Assembly: GCF_000003605.2 (NCBI RefSeq)
Contig: NW_003119923.1
Span: 142,799-172,255 of the forward strand
From: Saccoglossus kowalevskii
Taxonomy: Eukaryota; Hemichordata; Enteropneusta; Harrimaniidae
Direction of reading: 5' to 3'
DNA: 29,457 nucleotides
The translations under genes were made by a program, and so were the position numbers. This document shows, in pieces, positions 10,379 to 20,395 of this stretch (within the stretch, counting starts at the first letter, position 1; each line of letters starts with the position of its first letter). A model generated the notes under the pieces. That model did no database searches. It was not told the DNA's origin and was given only the letters and a program-made list of their open reading frames with translations.

Positions 10379-10489
10379 GGTCGATCTACCCCCTCTTGGT
10401 CCGAGGATACGGGGCTCACTGTTACTGCGGGTGGAATAATAACCAAGACAGGGTCTGGCTCTCCTGACAACGCGTATTTTCGTAACAAG
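10379..10489 (+). other. Possible orphan internal exon, 37 codons
   Basis: A GC-richer island in AT-rich DNA, bounded by CACACTAG acceptor-like and AAG/GTAAGA donor-like sites. It is exactly 111 bases, open, and in phase 0 at both ends. The translation is hydrophilic and glycine/threonine-rich, with DTGLTVTAGG, TGSGSPDN and a terminal AYFRNK. This loosely recalls the opening strands of SPRY/B30.2-type domains, but no family can be assigned. The minus strand is also open here (93 codons, 10656 to 10375, ending in a proline/valine-rich tail), so the coding strand is uncertain. No partner exons were identified. Confidence 0.25.
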
Positions 10490-13400
10490 GTAAGAGAAGG
10501 CGAGGCGATTGATATGTGTGAATGGTAACGCACTGTTAGTAATGAATGTACTGTCATTAAATTACTGTTTACGCTGTTCTTAGTGGAAATGGACATGCGA
10601 CCGCGTGAAATGTAACACCGGCACACGGACGCACTCACATCACAACCCCAGAGCACGGCAAATACGGAGGGGAATAAATGTCACCTTAAACATACGGTTA
10701 TTATTAAACACATATAAGGTGAACAACCTACAAAGAAAAGAGCTCGTTAAATCTCCAAGTGCAAAATAAACGTACATATCTGTTGTATTCATTGCCTGCA
10801 CTCAAAGGATCAGCTTAGTTTTTTCGAAACGTTTATGTGAAATGGCACTGCATCGTGTTTTTGTCGTGTTTGTTTCAAACAACAGCGTGACTACTGTGGA
10901 AACGGTTTGATTTATGAGTTTTTGGTGGTGGGTTGATTGTGAATAGAGTTCATGTTTTGCTCGCTGACAATTCAACAGTATATGAATAGCTTCTTTGCCA
11001 TGGTGAATGTCATTTATATACTTGCAGAATTTAGTATGAACCACACGCTGGTAAAAACAACCGCTGCCCACCGTCACGTTGTCAAACACACTTGAATCCA
11101 AACAGCTTTGTGGTATGGTTTTGTACAAAATATATAATTAGAACAATGTCATCAGATAAACAAAAACTGTTTCGAGTATAATTACAAAAGACAAGCTATT
11201 GGTACTTGCCATGTAGTTTGAACCTTGTACCGTAGTCTATGTATACCCTGTCAGCATTCCTATCAGAGTAACGAGTTTCTCAGATCACAAACCGGTCGAA
11301 ATAAGAACGAGCTTACACCCTCAATCCAAAGTTAATCCGGGGATAATCAATCTATGTTTAAACTTCATCAGACCGTAAATCAAAGTTATTTGAAATATTG
11401 TGACAGGAAATGATCTAATCATTAGATACAAATATGTTGTTTCGCTAGGTTTCAATTACTGGGTTGTTGTATCCTCATACATTTGACAGTTATTATTCTC
11501 CACCAAAATCAGGATTTATCAACTATCCATGCCAACAAGTTTTTGAATTATAAAAATATTTTATAATTTAATTTAATAAAATGCACGTATTGTCATTGTT
11601 ATGTTTTGTCGTCATTTCTGTTTCTTGAACTGCTTTACAGTCGCAGTGACACGCACAGTTGATGACCGAGTAATTTGTGCCTGGTAGAACTCTAACATTT
11701 TAAAAATAAGAACCGATAACAGTACATTAGAAAAAAAACTGTCGATCGGCCTTCGCATGCACCTAAAAATAGATTTAATTACTCGACAGTCACGCACAAA
11801 TGTACTCTACGCGACGAGTGAGCCTTCGGGAAAGGTCACAGTGAGATAATCCCTTAATTATTAGTCGACCTCCTAAAATATGCTAAACTGCATTCAGGGA
11901 ACTTTTCACGCCGATGTCAATTGTTCTCTAATTGTTTCGAGTACTAGTGTTTTCAGATACACAATATACAATGTCTATCGCAACTGATAAATCAATGAAT
12001 CGTGGCTATATAGACATGTGTACGTATATTTTATATCGTGTTTGGTTATCAAGTTTTCTGTATTTCCATATACTAGAACAAACTCATAAAATTGTCTGTA
12101 TGAGTAGGTTTTGATTGAGATAAACTACCAGTTTCAGGCTCCCGTCAGGTATGAATATAAAACCACTCAATCCACTGGCTGTACAAGTTTGAAGTTAAGA
12201 TGAGTCGAGACAATTTCATTCCATCGTTAGAAGTATTCTCAGCACTTATAAAGGACACAATTCATAATATATAATATGTAGAAAATATGGATAATCGTTT
12301 ATATTACGCAGTAGGTGAAACTCTATGATATAGGAGTCATGTTTATTTTCGCCCCATACACCCAGATGAATCAATAAGGCGAGCATATATATAATTATTC
12401 TATTCATATTGCTCAGATGTATCATTGTCATTCGTGTGAATAATACATGTAGTTAGTAATTTAGACTAACTTGACATTACTGAATTATTGAGTGTACGCA
12501 AGAGTATTATGTCAGGGCCTACAGTCGCGAATAGAAGAACAAAGGCGAAGGAACATAAGTTAATAAACGTATTCATTGTATGCGAATTCGGTCGCAGCTG
12601 CAACCTATTAAATCTTCAAGTTGATTTTATATATCGACCCTTAAATACAAATTTGGCATGGGAAAAATCTGAAATCATGAGTAACGGAATTCAGTTATGA
12701 TCATTTCACCATTTCATTTCTCTGAATGTCTGTCTGTCTACAACGTAAACGTGTATGCGACTTCACAATTATTTTTGATAATACATTGATTTCTGAGGTT
12801 GTGGTGGACTATTCAACATAATACAACATTAGAACTTATTAGTTTATAAATTGTCCACAATTCATCGTTGTTATGTGTACTACAAAAATAAAATTAATAA
12901 ATACAATGATAAAATATTTAGGTCAAAGTAATATACATCGATTTCACTGTAATTCGATCACGAATTCTTTAAAATTGGCGTTTTGCCCCTGAAAGCAAGA
13001 AAGCGTAGATAACGCATTATAATACTCAAAGTCAACTGCTCCGTTTCTAAGTGCCACGGCTTCTAACATCTACATGGCTGGGTTACTGTGTTACTAACAC
13101 CGACACCGTTCGATTAACACCGTGCTTAAATAGATTTCATTTATCTATTCAACATGACTGTTTTGGAAAGAAACAGTTGTAACAAAAGTGTGACATTTCG
13201 CTTTTAAATCGCACGTACACCACAGTATTCTTAATAATACACATATATACAACTACAGTCCCCCTATAGAGGAACTATGATTCAACTGGGCCTAATCCCG
13301 GCTATGCTCGTTATAGGTACTGTCAACACGTATGTGTATGTTTGTTTCGTAGATACGGCTGGATTAAACATATTGTACATGCGTATAGGCCTCATTCATC

Positions 13401-14190
13401 GCCAGTTGTATAAAAAGCGACCCATTGACTGGTATTGTCCCCTTTCACGCACGACAATCGCACAAGCAGCGTCAGAAGAATAGAGGTCTTATTTTCGCGA
13501 CACAATAACCGAAATGTCTCCACGTTCACCGCACCATTCTGAGAACCCCTCGAGTTGTTTTATCCGGCCACATTTTAAACATATTACCCGATATATAGAA
13601 TGTACAGATCTTTCAATGGACTGAATCACCCCTTTGTGATATGCAATAATGATGCGAGTTCAGATTTTGGCTATGAAATCCTGGAACATTACTTTACACT
13701 GGGGCTCATAAAATAAAACAGTTAACTGTTACGGCTTTGGCAAGTTAGGAAACTATACAATTCGCACAGAGCTCTTCGAAACAGCTAACACCAGGACAGT
13801 ATAACGGATATGTATTTGACGCAATACGTTCGTATCCATGCCAACCATATCCCAATCATCTCTATTGTTTATTAAGGATTATTATGATCATTAGCGCTTC
13901 CCATTACCATGGTTACATGAATATCGCTTTATCCCATTATACGAGACATTTACCTAACAAACTCATTTTGTTGTGCACCCATGTGAGCTGTACAGTATCA
14001 TTTTTTTGGAAAATTGCTTAAACTACATTTAGAACCAGTTGCGTTGAGGCGTCTTGCTATGGCAACGAATACAATATTAGTCGGTGTAGGTTGTCCTTAC
14101 GTAGTATAGCTCTTTCAGTATTCGCCTATGGAGAAGATGTATTCGTGCGTTGTCAATGGCAATTTATAGTTGTTGTGTTGTACATAATAA
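10490..14190. other. Gene-free AT-rich stretch
   Basis: Short open frames only, with AT-rich codon content and no recognised motifs. An RFX X-box-like CTTGCTATGGCAAC lies at 14053-14066. No tandem array, RNA gene or transposon end was recognised. Confidence 0.45.
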
Positions 14191-14196
14191 CGTCTC

Positions 14197-15976
14197 GCGT
14201 CTCGCCCGTCTGACCCATGTAAGGACGTTACACCAGGCTGTCCTCCTGGGCCATAGAGGGACGTTACACCAGGCTGCCTGTCTTGGGCCATAGGGTGACG
14301 TTAAACCAGACGGGCTGTCATGAGCCATAGAGGACCTTTCACCAGGGTGCCCGACCTGAGCCAAAGAGGGACGTTAAACCAGGCTGCCCATCATGAGACA
14401 GAGAGGGACGTTAAACCAGACTACACTTCCCGAATCATATAGGGACGTTATACCAGGCCGCCCTTCCAGAGCCATATAGGGAAGTTACACCAGGCTGCCC
14501 ATCCCGTGCCATAGAGAGATGTTACACCAGGCTACCCATCCTGAGCCAGAGGTATGTTACACCATGCTGCCCGTTCTTGGCCATAGACGGTCGTTACCTC
14601 AGGCTGCTCATCCCGAGCCATATAGGGACGGTATATCAGACTTTCCGAACCTGTGCCCTATAGGGACGGTACACCAGACTGTCCGTCCTGAGCCATAGTT
14701 GAACGTTACACCAGGCTGTCCATCCTGAACCATAAAGAGACGTTAAACAAGGCCGCCCTTTCTGAGTCATAGAGGGACCTTACACCAGGCTGCATGTCCT
14801 GAGCCTTATAGGGACCTTACACCAGGCTGCTCATCTCGTGCCATATAGGTAAGTTACACCAGGCTGCCCATCCCGTGCCATATAGGGAAGGTACACCAGA
14901 CTTCCCGTCCTAAGCCATGTAGGGACATTACACCAGACTGCCTGTCCCGTACCATATAGGGACAGTACACCAGACTGTTCGCCCTGAGCCATAGAGGGAT
15001 GTTAAACCAGGCTGCCCAACCTGAGCCAGAAAGGGACCTTACACCAGGCTGCCTGTCCAGAGCCATATAGGGACGTTACACCAGGCTGCCTGTCCGGAGC
15101 CATATGGGGAGGTTACACCTGGCTGTCCGTCCTGAGCCATAGAGGGATGTTAAACCAGGCTGCCCAATCTGAGCCATAAAGGGACCTTAGACCAGGCTGT
15201 CCCTCCTGAGCCATATAGGGAGGTTACACCAGGCTGCCCAACCTGAGCCATATAGGGACATTACACCAAACTGCCTGTCGTGAGCCATATAGGACATTAC
15301 ACCTGGCTGTCCGTCCTGAGCCACAGAGGGATGTTAAACCAGGCTGCCCGCCATGAGCCATATAAGGACATTACACCAGACTGCCCTTCCTGGGCCATAG
15401 ACGATATTACACCAGGCTGTCTGTCTTGCGCCATATAGAGACATTACATCAGACTGCCCTTCTGAGCCATAGAGGGATGTTAAACCAGGCTGCCCAACCT
15501 GAGCCATAAAGGGACCTTACACCAGGCTGCCTGTCCTGAGCCATATAGGGACCATACACCAGGCTGCCTGTCCGGAGCCATATAGGGAGGTTAAACCAGG
15601 CTGTCCGTACTGAGTCGTAGAGGAACGTTACACCAGGCTGCCCGTTCATAGCCATAGAGGAACGTTACACCAGGCTTTCCGTCCTTAGCCATAGAAGTAC
15701 TTTACACCAGACTGCCTGTCACATGCCATATGTGGATGTTACACCCGATTGCCTGTTCTGGGCCATAGAGGGACGTTACACCAGACGGCAGTCCTGGGCC
15801 ATAGAGAAATGTTACACCAGGCTGTCCGTCCAGTGTCATATAGGGAAGGTATACCAGGCTGCCCGACTTGAACCATAGAGGGACGTTACACCAGGCTGCC
15901 CATCCTGAGCCATATACACCAGGCTTCCGCTCGAGTTATAGGGCTGTGATACCTGGCTACCCGTTCTGAGCTCAGG
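14197..15976 (+). repeat. GC-rich 37-bp minisatellite, about 48 units
   Basis: The unit is CATATAGGGACGTTACACC followed by AGGCTGCCCGTCCTGAGC, mostly 37 bp with occasional 34-36 bp variants. Blocks of four units (148 bp) are duplicated: the variant AGAGGGATGTTAAACCAGG starts at 14993 and again at 15141, exactly four units apart, and recurs at 15471. Because 37 is not a multiple of three, the minus strand cycles through three frames. It is open except where GTGTAA makes a stop, so it yields short tryptophan/glycine-rich shadow frames that are not genes. It stands out sharply from the surrounding AT-rich DNA. Confidence 0.92.
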
Positions 15977-16065
15977 GCCTGATGATTTATTCGTGTGGTT
16001 GGTTGCTGAAGTCAATCCATGGACGTCTATGTCGCGGAACGACGAAATTATAGAATAATATTCGT

Positions 16066-16163
16066 TTCTGTCCGACCAGTCTGCGCTATACTAATCACGA
16101 GTACCTATACTAATAATATCACTAATATACTATACTACTACAGTGTGAACTGGTCGGACAGAA
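16066..16163. repeat. 98-bp inverted-repeat hairpin, MITE-like
   Basis: A perfect 15-bp inverted repeat, TTCTGTCCGACCAGT (16066-16080) and ACTGGTCGGACAGAA (16149-16163), encloses a 68-base AT-rich centre. Allowing one mismatch extends the arms by two bases. Arms with a short unique centre suggest a tiny MITE or a solo hairpin. No clear target-site duplication is seen. Confidence 0.6.
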
Positions 16164-16172
16164 GCAATTATC

Positions 16173-16414
16173 CACGGTGGTGGCGGCACACTGGAAGGGG
16201 GCAGAGCTCCCCCCCCTCAAAAATCAAGCTGAAACCCTTTGTGTCAGCAAAACTTGCCCGTAAAAATGCAGGAAATAGTGTTTCAGAGGGTTTATATTTC
16301 AACGTTTTTAAGGGGAGCATGCCCCGGACTGTTTAGTAAGGTCGCGCCTTCGGCGAAGGTTGGTGAGCAGATCTTGCCCCCCCCCCCATGCTAAATTTCG
16401 TGCCGCCGCCTCTG
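16173..16414 (+). mobile_element. Dispersed repeat copy 3, most complete, with terminal inverted repeats
   Basis: The 242-bp unit starts GGTGGTGGCGGCAC and ends GTGCCGCCGCCTCTG, so the ends are inverted copies (reverse complement CAGAGGCGGCGGCAC). Inside are the blocks shared with the copies at 2255 and 3946: AAATCAAGCTGAAACCCTTT, TCAGCAAAACTTG, GCAGGAAATAGTGTTTCAGA, GGGGAGCATGCCCC and CCTTCGGCG. The short terminal repeats, lack of coding capacity and scattered copies in both orientations fit a non-autonomous DNA transposon. The CAGNGGCGG termini suggest hAT, but no 8-bp target duplication could be confirmed. It stands 32 bp before the assembly gap. Confidence 0.55.
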
Positions 16415-16446
16415 TATATTAGTGATTTTATGGGGGTTCGAAGTGT

Positions 16447-16819
16447 NNNNNNNNNNNNNNNNNNNNNNNNNNNNNNNNNNNNNNNNNNNNNNNNNNNNNN
16501 NNNNNNNNNNNNNNNNNNNNNNNNNNNNNNNNNNNNNNNNNNNNNNNNNNNNNNNNNNNNNNNNNNNNNNNNNNNNNNNNNNNNNNNNNNNNNNNNNNNN
16601 NNNNNNNNNNNNNNNNNNNNNNNNNNNNNNNNNNNNNNNNNNNNNNNNNNNNNNNNNNNNNNNNNNNNNNNNNNNNNNNNNNNNNNNNNNNNNNNNNNNN
16701 NNNNNNNNNNNNNNNNNNNNNNNNNNNNNNNNNNNNNNNNNNNNNNNNNNNNNNNNNNNNNNNNNNNNNNNNNNNNNNNNNNNNNNNNNNNNNNNNNNNN
16801 NNNNNNNNNNNNNNNNNNN
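16447..16819. other. Assembly gap
   Basis: A run of 373 undetermined bases. Open frames that appear to span it are artefacts. Confidence 1.
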
Positions 16820-17463
16820 TTAACTGTCAATATACTGTTTATCAAACACCCACAAACAGTATACACATACTATAGCTACATCGTTGAAAACATTAAAAAA
16901 ACAAAGGCGATCAGTTTGTTTCCTTTATTAAACAACTCAGAGCAAATTTGTAATTCCACCTTTATTGAAATTAGCTTGGTGTGTCACATTTGACCAGGCA
17001 ATGCTCGATCTAGCGTGATAAATCACCATGACAACGTCAAACGCAGCTCGCACGCTGTAAATATAGGTGTCGGTTTCACCGTTGAAGGAAATATCTAGTT
17101 CGATTTTTACTTCATGCTTAAGTTGCTCTAGTCGTGTTTATCTTTTCATTTCAATTCCTACCAAGGTGGTTAAACAATTGTCGTTTGTCAGCGTGATATG
17201 TACAAACACCATGTACACAGTGTAACGCTGGTGTGCTTTACGTGCCGTGAACGATAACATGGCTGTCTCGCTAACGAATGAATAGTAATTTGTTGCACAG
17301 ATAAAGCGTTTTCAAGTGTTTTAACGTCCTTCTGCATGTGTTACGTCGTACAGTTTTATTTCTCCGCTGACAAAAACATATCTCCGTCACTATTTCAAAA
17401 AGTTTTGAGGTTTAGATAGATATCTGAAGAAAACGTTGAGCGACGACGTACTGTGAAAGAGAA

Positions 17464-17473
17464 TTGGCGGGAA
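17464..17473 (+). promoter_or_regulatory. E2F-like site upstream of the NTase-TPR gene
   Basis: TTGGCGGGAA matches a common E2F-site variant and lies 82 bases before the ATG at 17555. The surrounding 17000-17550 is the presumed promoter and 5' UTR. No strong TATA box is seen; the best is TAAATATA near 17058. Single-site evidence only. Confidence 0.25.
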
Positions 17474-17554
17474 GTCACTGGGATGAACATAAGTCAAGCA
17501 CAAACAAACGTATAACTTTTTGTATCTTGTAATTTAATAGGTAAAGCCTGCGAA

Positions 17555-17795
17555 ATGGACGCAATGAGTTTTACCGGGCCAACAACCGAAGACGCGATCT
17601 CACTGGATCCAGTGGGTAGCACTACGGACATAGCCACCACTATATACGGCGGAACGGATTACTACGGCTCCACTACAGATGTCAGCGAGGTACAAAAAGA
17701 AACCAAGAGCGAGCGAGCCGTTCCTAAGTTCATTGATCACAGAGTCGCGCTAATGGGTATTAAAACCAAGAAAAAGAAAAGCAAAAGCAAAAAGG
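17555..17795 (+). CDS. NTase-TPR protein, exon 1 (N-terminus)
   Basis: Codes for residues 1-80 plus the first base of codon 81. The ATG is supported by an in-frame TAA 39 bases upstream (17513-17515), G at -3 and G at +4. Residues 1-50 are rich in Ser, Thr, Asp and Gly with a repeated GSTTD motif (residues 21-25 and 38-42). Residues 69-80 form a lysine cluster, KTKKKKSKSKK, which may be a nuclear or nucleolar signal or a membrane/nucleic-acid contact. The exon ends AAAAAGG/GTAAGT, a consensus donor. The leftover single base (G) completes an Asp codon with the AT that opens the acceptor-bounded frame at 22626. If the intron is retained, the frame continues 24 more codons to a stop at 17867, giving a 104-residue basic protein. 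The join is an inference from phase and splice consensus, without transcript support. Confidence 0.7.
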
Positions 17796-19306
17796 GTAAG
17801 TTGAGGAAAAAAAAAACACTCTCGAACGACGTCATAGTTACCTGTGATTCCCAAGTCGGAATCGACTAGTCAATTTTCCAGAAATTATAGGCGTAGTGTG
17901 TAAATGTTACTACATGTATGAAACTAAACGTACTCACTTCAAAATGCATATACTATTTGAGTAATACTGATATAATGCCTCAATGAGCAGGGCCTACATT
18001 CGTCGCACAACGAATGTTGCAAGTACGTGAAAAGTGTATTTAACACATGACGTGTTATATGTCGCATGGGACCCAGATCTATCAACACGCGGCGTGACGC
18101 GATTGCTGTTGGATTTTTACATGAATTGAGCAGGTAGCTGCATTATATCTCCATGGTTATATATAGCATACTAGCTAAAACTAACACAATGTAAAGAATA
18201 TATAATTAATTGAGAAGTACGAATTATTACACTTATAATTATAGTACTGGAAATGTATGCATTTTATATTCAACTTAAAAAATGAAATTTAAAGAAATTA
18301 TATAATCAGTGTGAATCAGTTAAAATAATCATGGACAATAACCTGGAGATTGGGTTTGTTTCTTGTACGACGACAAAATATGAATGAGCGTGAAAAAAAA
18401 ACGCCATGTTGGTGTATCGTGGTGTAGTCAGTACATATACCATCTGTGCTGTGATCTTCGTCATTGTACAATGTTAAGCCGTTTCATTCGCCATTAATTA
18501 TGCTCCAATAAGTCGCCCACGTAGTCAGTACTTATTTCCGCCACATGTCTCAGACGTCTGTATTTAGCACAGCGTGACATACAAAATTACATGCAAGATT
18601 ACGTGTATTGTTGAATGAGGGAAATTTGATAATAAACATACTCGGTAATTATTTGTATTAAATAAAACCCATATAAGTGCAAACGTATGGAGAGAAAACT
18701 GGGAATGTTGTAACAAAAAAGATATAGCGTTTACTACCATGTATGTGTACCCCGGCCAGGTAATGTTGCTAGGTTTATAGATTAGCTGGGAGCTATGAGG
18801 AGATGTCTAAACTAAGTTAGAGGTTTCTCGATTGCTGTACGTTGAATTGACAGTTGTGATCGACACACTACAAAGTAACTGAGTATCAATCGCCAATTGA
18901 AATCGATGTATTTTTATCACAGGAAAGCCAGTGGTTAGAAATTGAAATTTGTCTTTCTTTTACGCGGCGCAACATAAAACAATATTGATATCGCAGCGAC
19001 CTGTTTTGTTTTGTTTAGTAACTATGGCAACACATTCGTGGCGTGTTGGTACGTGAATATGCCACTATTAAATCTGCCGTACAATAAAGAATGTCACTTT
19101 ATATTTTAATTCAAGACTCAATAAGTGAACGTTTTCAATTTAAAAGCTTAGAGCATTTACGTTTAATCCTTTTGTGCTGATTAAATACTTCATAGATGTC
19201 ACAATCATAATACTATAATCTAGTATTTTTGTGAATTAGAAAGAAATAATTATTCTATCAGTTGTTCATTATGATATTGATTGGCCGCGAGACATTTCTT
19301 GGTAAT

Positions 19307-19463
19307 GTGCACTGTGATTGTATCACACTGTGAATGTCGCACTAAATTCTTGAAAATGTGCACTCTGATCTGATTGTGTCACAGTGCGAATGTCGCACTA
19401 AATTCTTGATATTGTGCACTGTGATTGTCACACTGTGAATGTCGCACTAAATTATCCGATATT
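19307..19463. repeat. Three-copy hairpin-forming tandem repeat
   Basis: Copies start at 19307, 19358 and 19414 (spacings 51 and 56) with GTGCACT and share GAATGTCGCACTAAATT. Each contains self-complementary pieces such as CACTGTGA and TCACACTGTG that could form short stems. The repeat lies in the intron and is non-coding. Confidence 0.7.
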
Positions 19464-20045
19464 GCCGTATTTCGTTACCGCACAGTTAAGTTTATTTAAA
19501 TTCGACTTATTTGGTAGTGGGTAGTAGTGACTGTGACAGAGACGCCCAGTGTTTTATACAATTCATTGTTACGTCAGATCACCCGAGCGTGTACATGCAT
19601 CCATACATTGGGCGGGGGGGGGGGGGTTAGTTCTTTTACATTTACGTTATACATCACAGCCTTTATTTATTGTATCTTACAGACGCTACAGATATGTGGA
19701 CTAATTGCACCAAGATAGCCAACGTAATTGAGGGGGGATCCCTCGTCTAAATCTTGCCTCACAATCTTTGCGCAATACCTTCTCTGTGGTCCATAATTAA
19801 ACTTACTATGAGAAGCAGTTACAGTGTATTGCCACCTACTAGTAGTTTATATTGGAAGCCCTTGGCTTGTGACGTAATTTGTGTTAAATGTGAGATGTTT
19901 TTTTCCCATACACGAACATTGCCGAACATTTCCATACCATTACCGTTAGGGTGTCATCATGTCCTCGAATCGGGTTCAGAATTTTCTGAACGGCAATTTC
20001 ACGATGACCATCTGATAATATCAAAATTTCAAATGAAGTTACCCA

Positions 20046-20395
20046 TTAAAGGGCAGTAGTCGTCGCGCTGCGCATGTGTGACATGTGTGTTGTGTTGTGT
20101 TGTGTTGTGTTGTGTTGTGTTGTGTTGTGTTGTGTTGTGTTGTGTTGTGTAAAGATTGATTTCCCCACAATCCAATATGCTCTTCTAAAGTATGAGGTCT
20201 GACCCGGGCGCGACTTGCACTAGTTACAGCCGGTGACTCCCTCGATACCTTACAATCACCTAAAATACATAATTAAAGCTTAGTAACGTCTGAGTGTGTA
20301 CTCGTTGATCTGCGCAACAGTCAAAGTCACCATCTTTGTTAGTATGGGACCCATATATCTCGCGCATGCGTGGCGCGACGACTACCGCCTTTTAA
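20046..20395. mobile_element. TTAA-flanked MITE, 350 bp
   Basis: Flanked by TTAA at 20046-20049 and 20392-20395. The ends are inverted repeats: left AGGGCAGTAGTCGTCGCGC and, on the opposite strand from the right, AAGGCGGTAGTCGTCGCGC, 16 of 19 identical, with similarity continuing into a CGCATG block. TTAA target duplications are typical of piggyBac-type transposons. No transposase frame is present, so it is non-autonomous. A (TGTGT)13 microsatellite (20086-20150) has grown just inside the left end. Confidence 0.65.
20086..20150 (+). repeat. (TGTGT)13 pentanucleotide microsatellite
   Basis: Thirteen uninterrupted TGTGT units just inside the left end of the MITE. The perfect repetition suggests recent expansion and likely length polymorphism. 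Confidence 0.95.

Noticed and set aside
14164-15655. Minus-strand W/G-rich frames within the 37-bp minisatellite
   Set aside because: The repeat unit is not a multiple of three, the frame is stopped wherever GTGTAA occurs, and the similarity between frames comes from the DNA repeat, not protein selection.
16333-16993. Long open frames across the N run
   Set aside because: They are open only because undetermined bases contain no stop codons.
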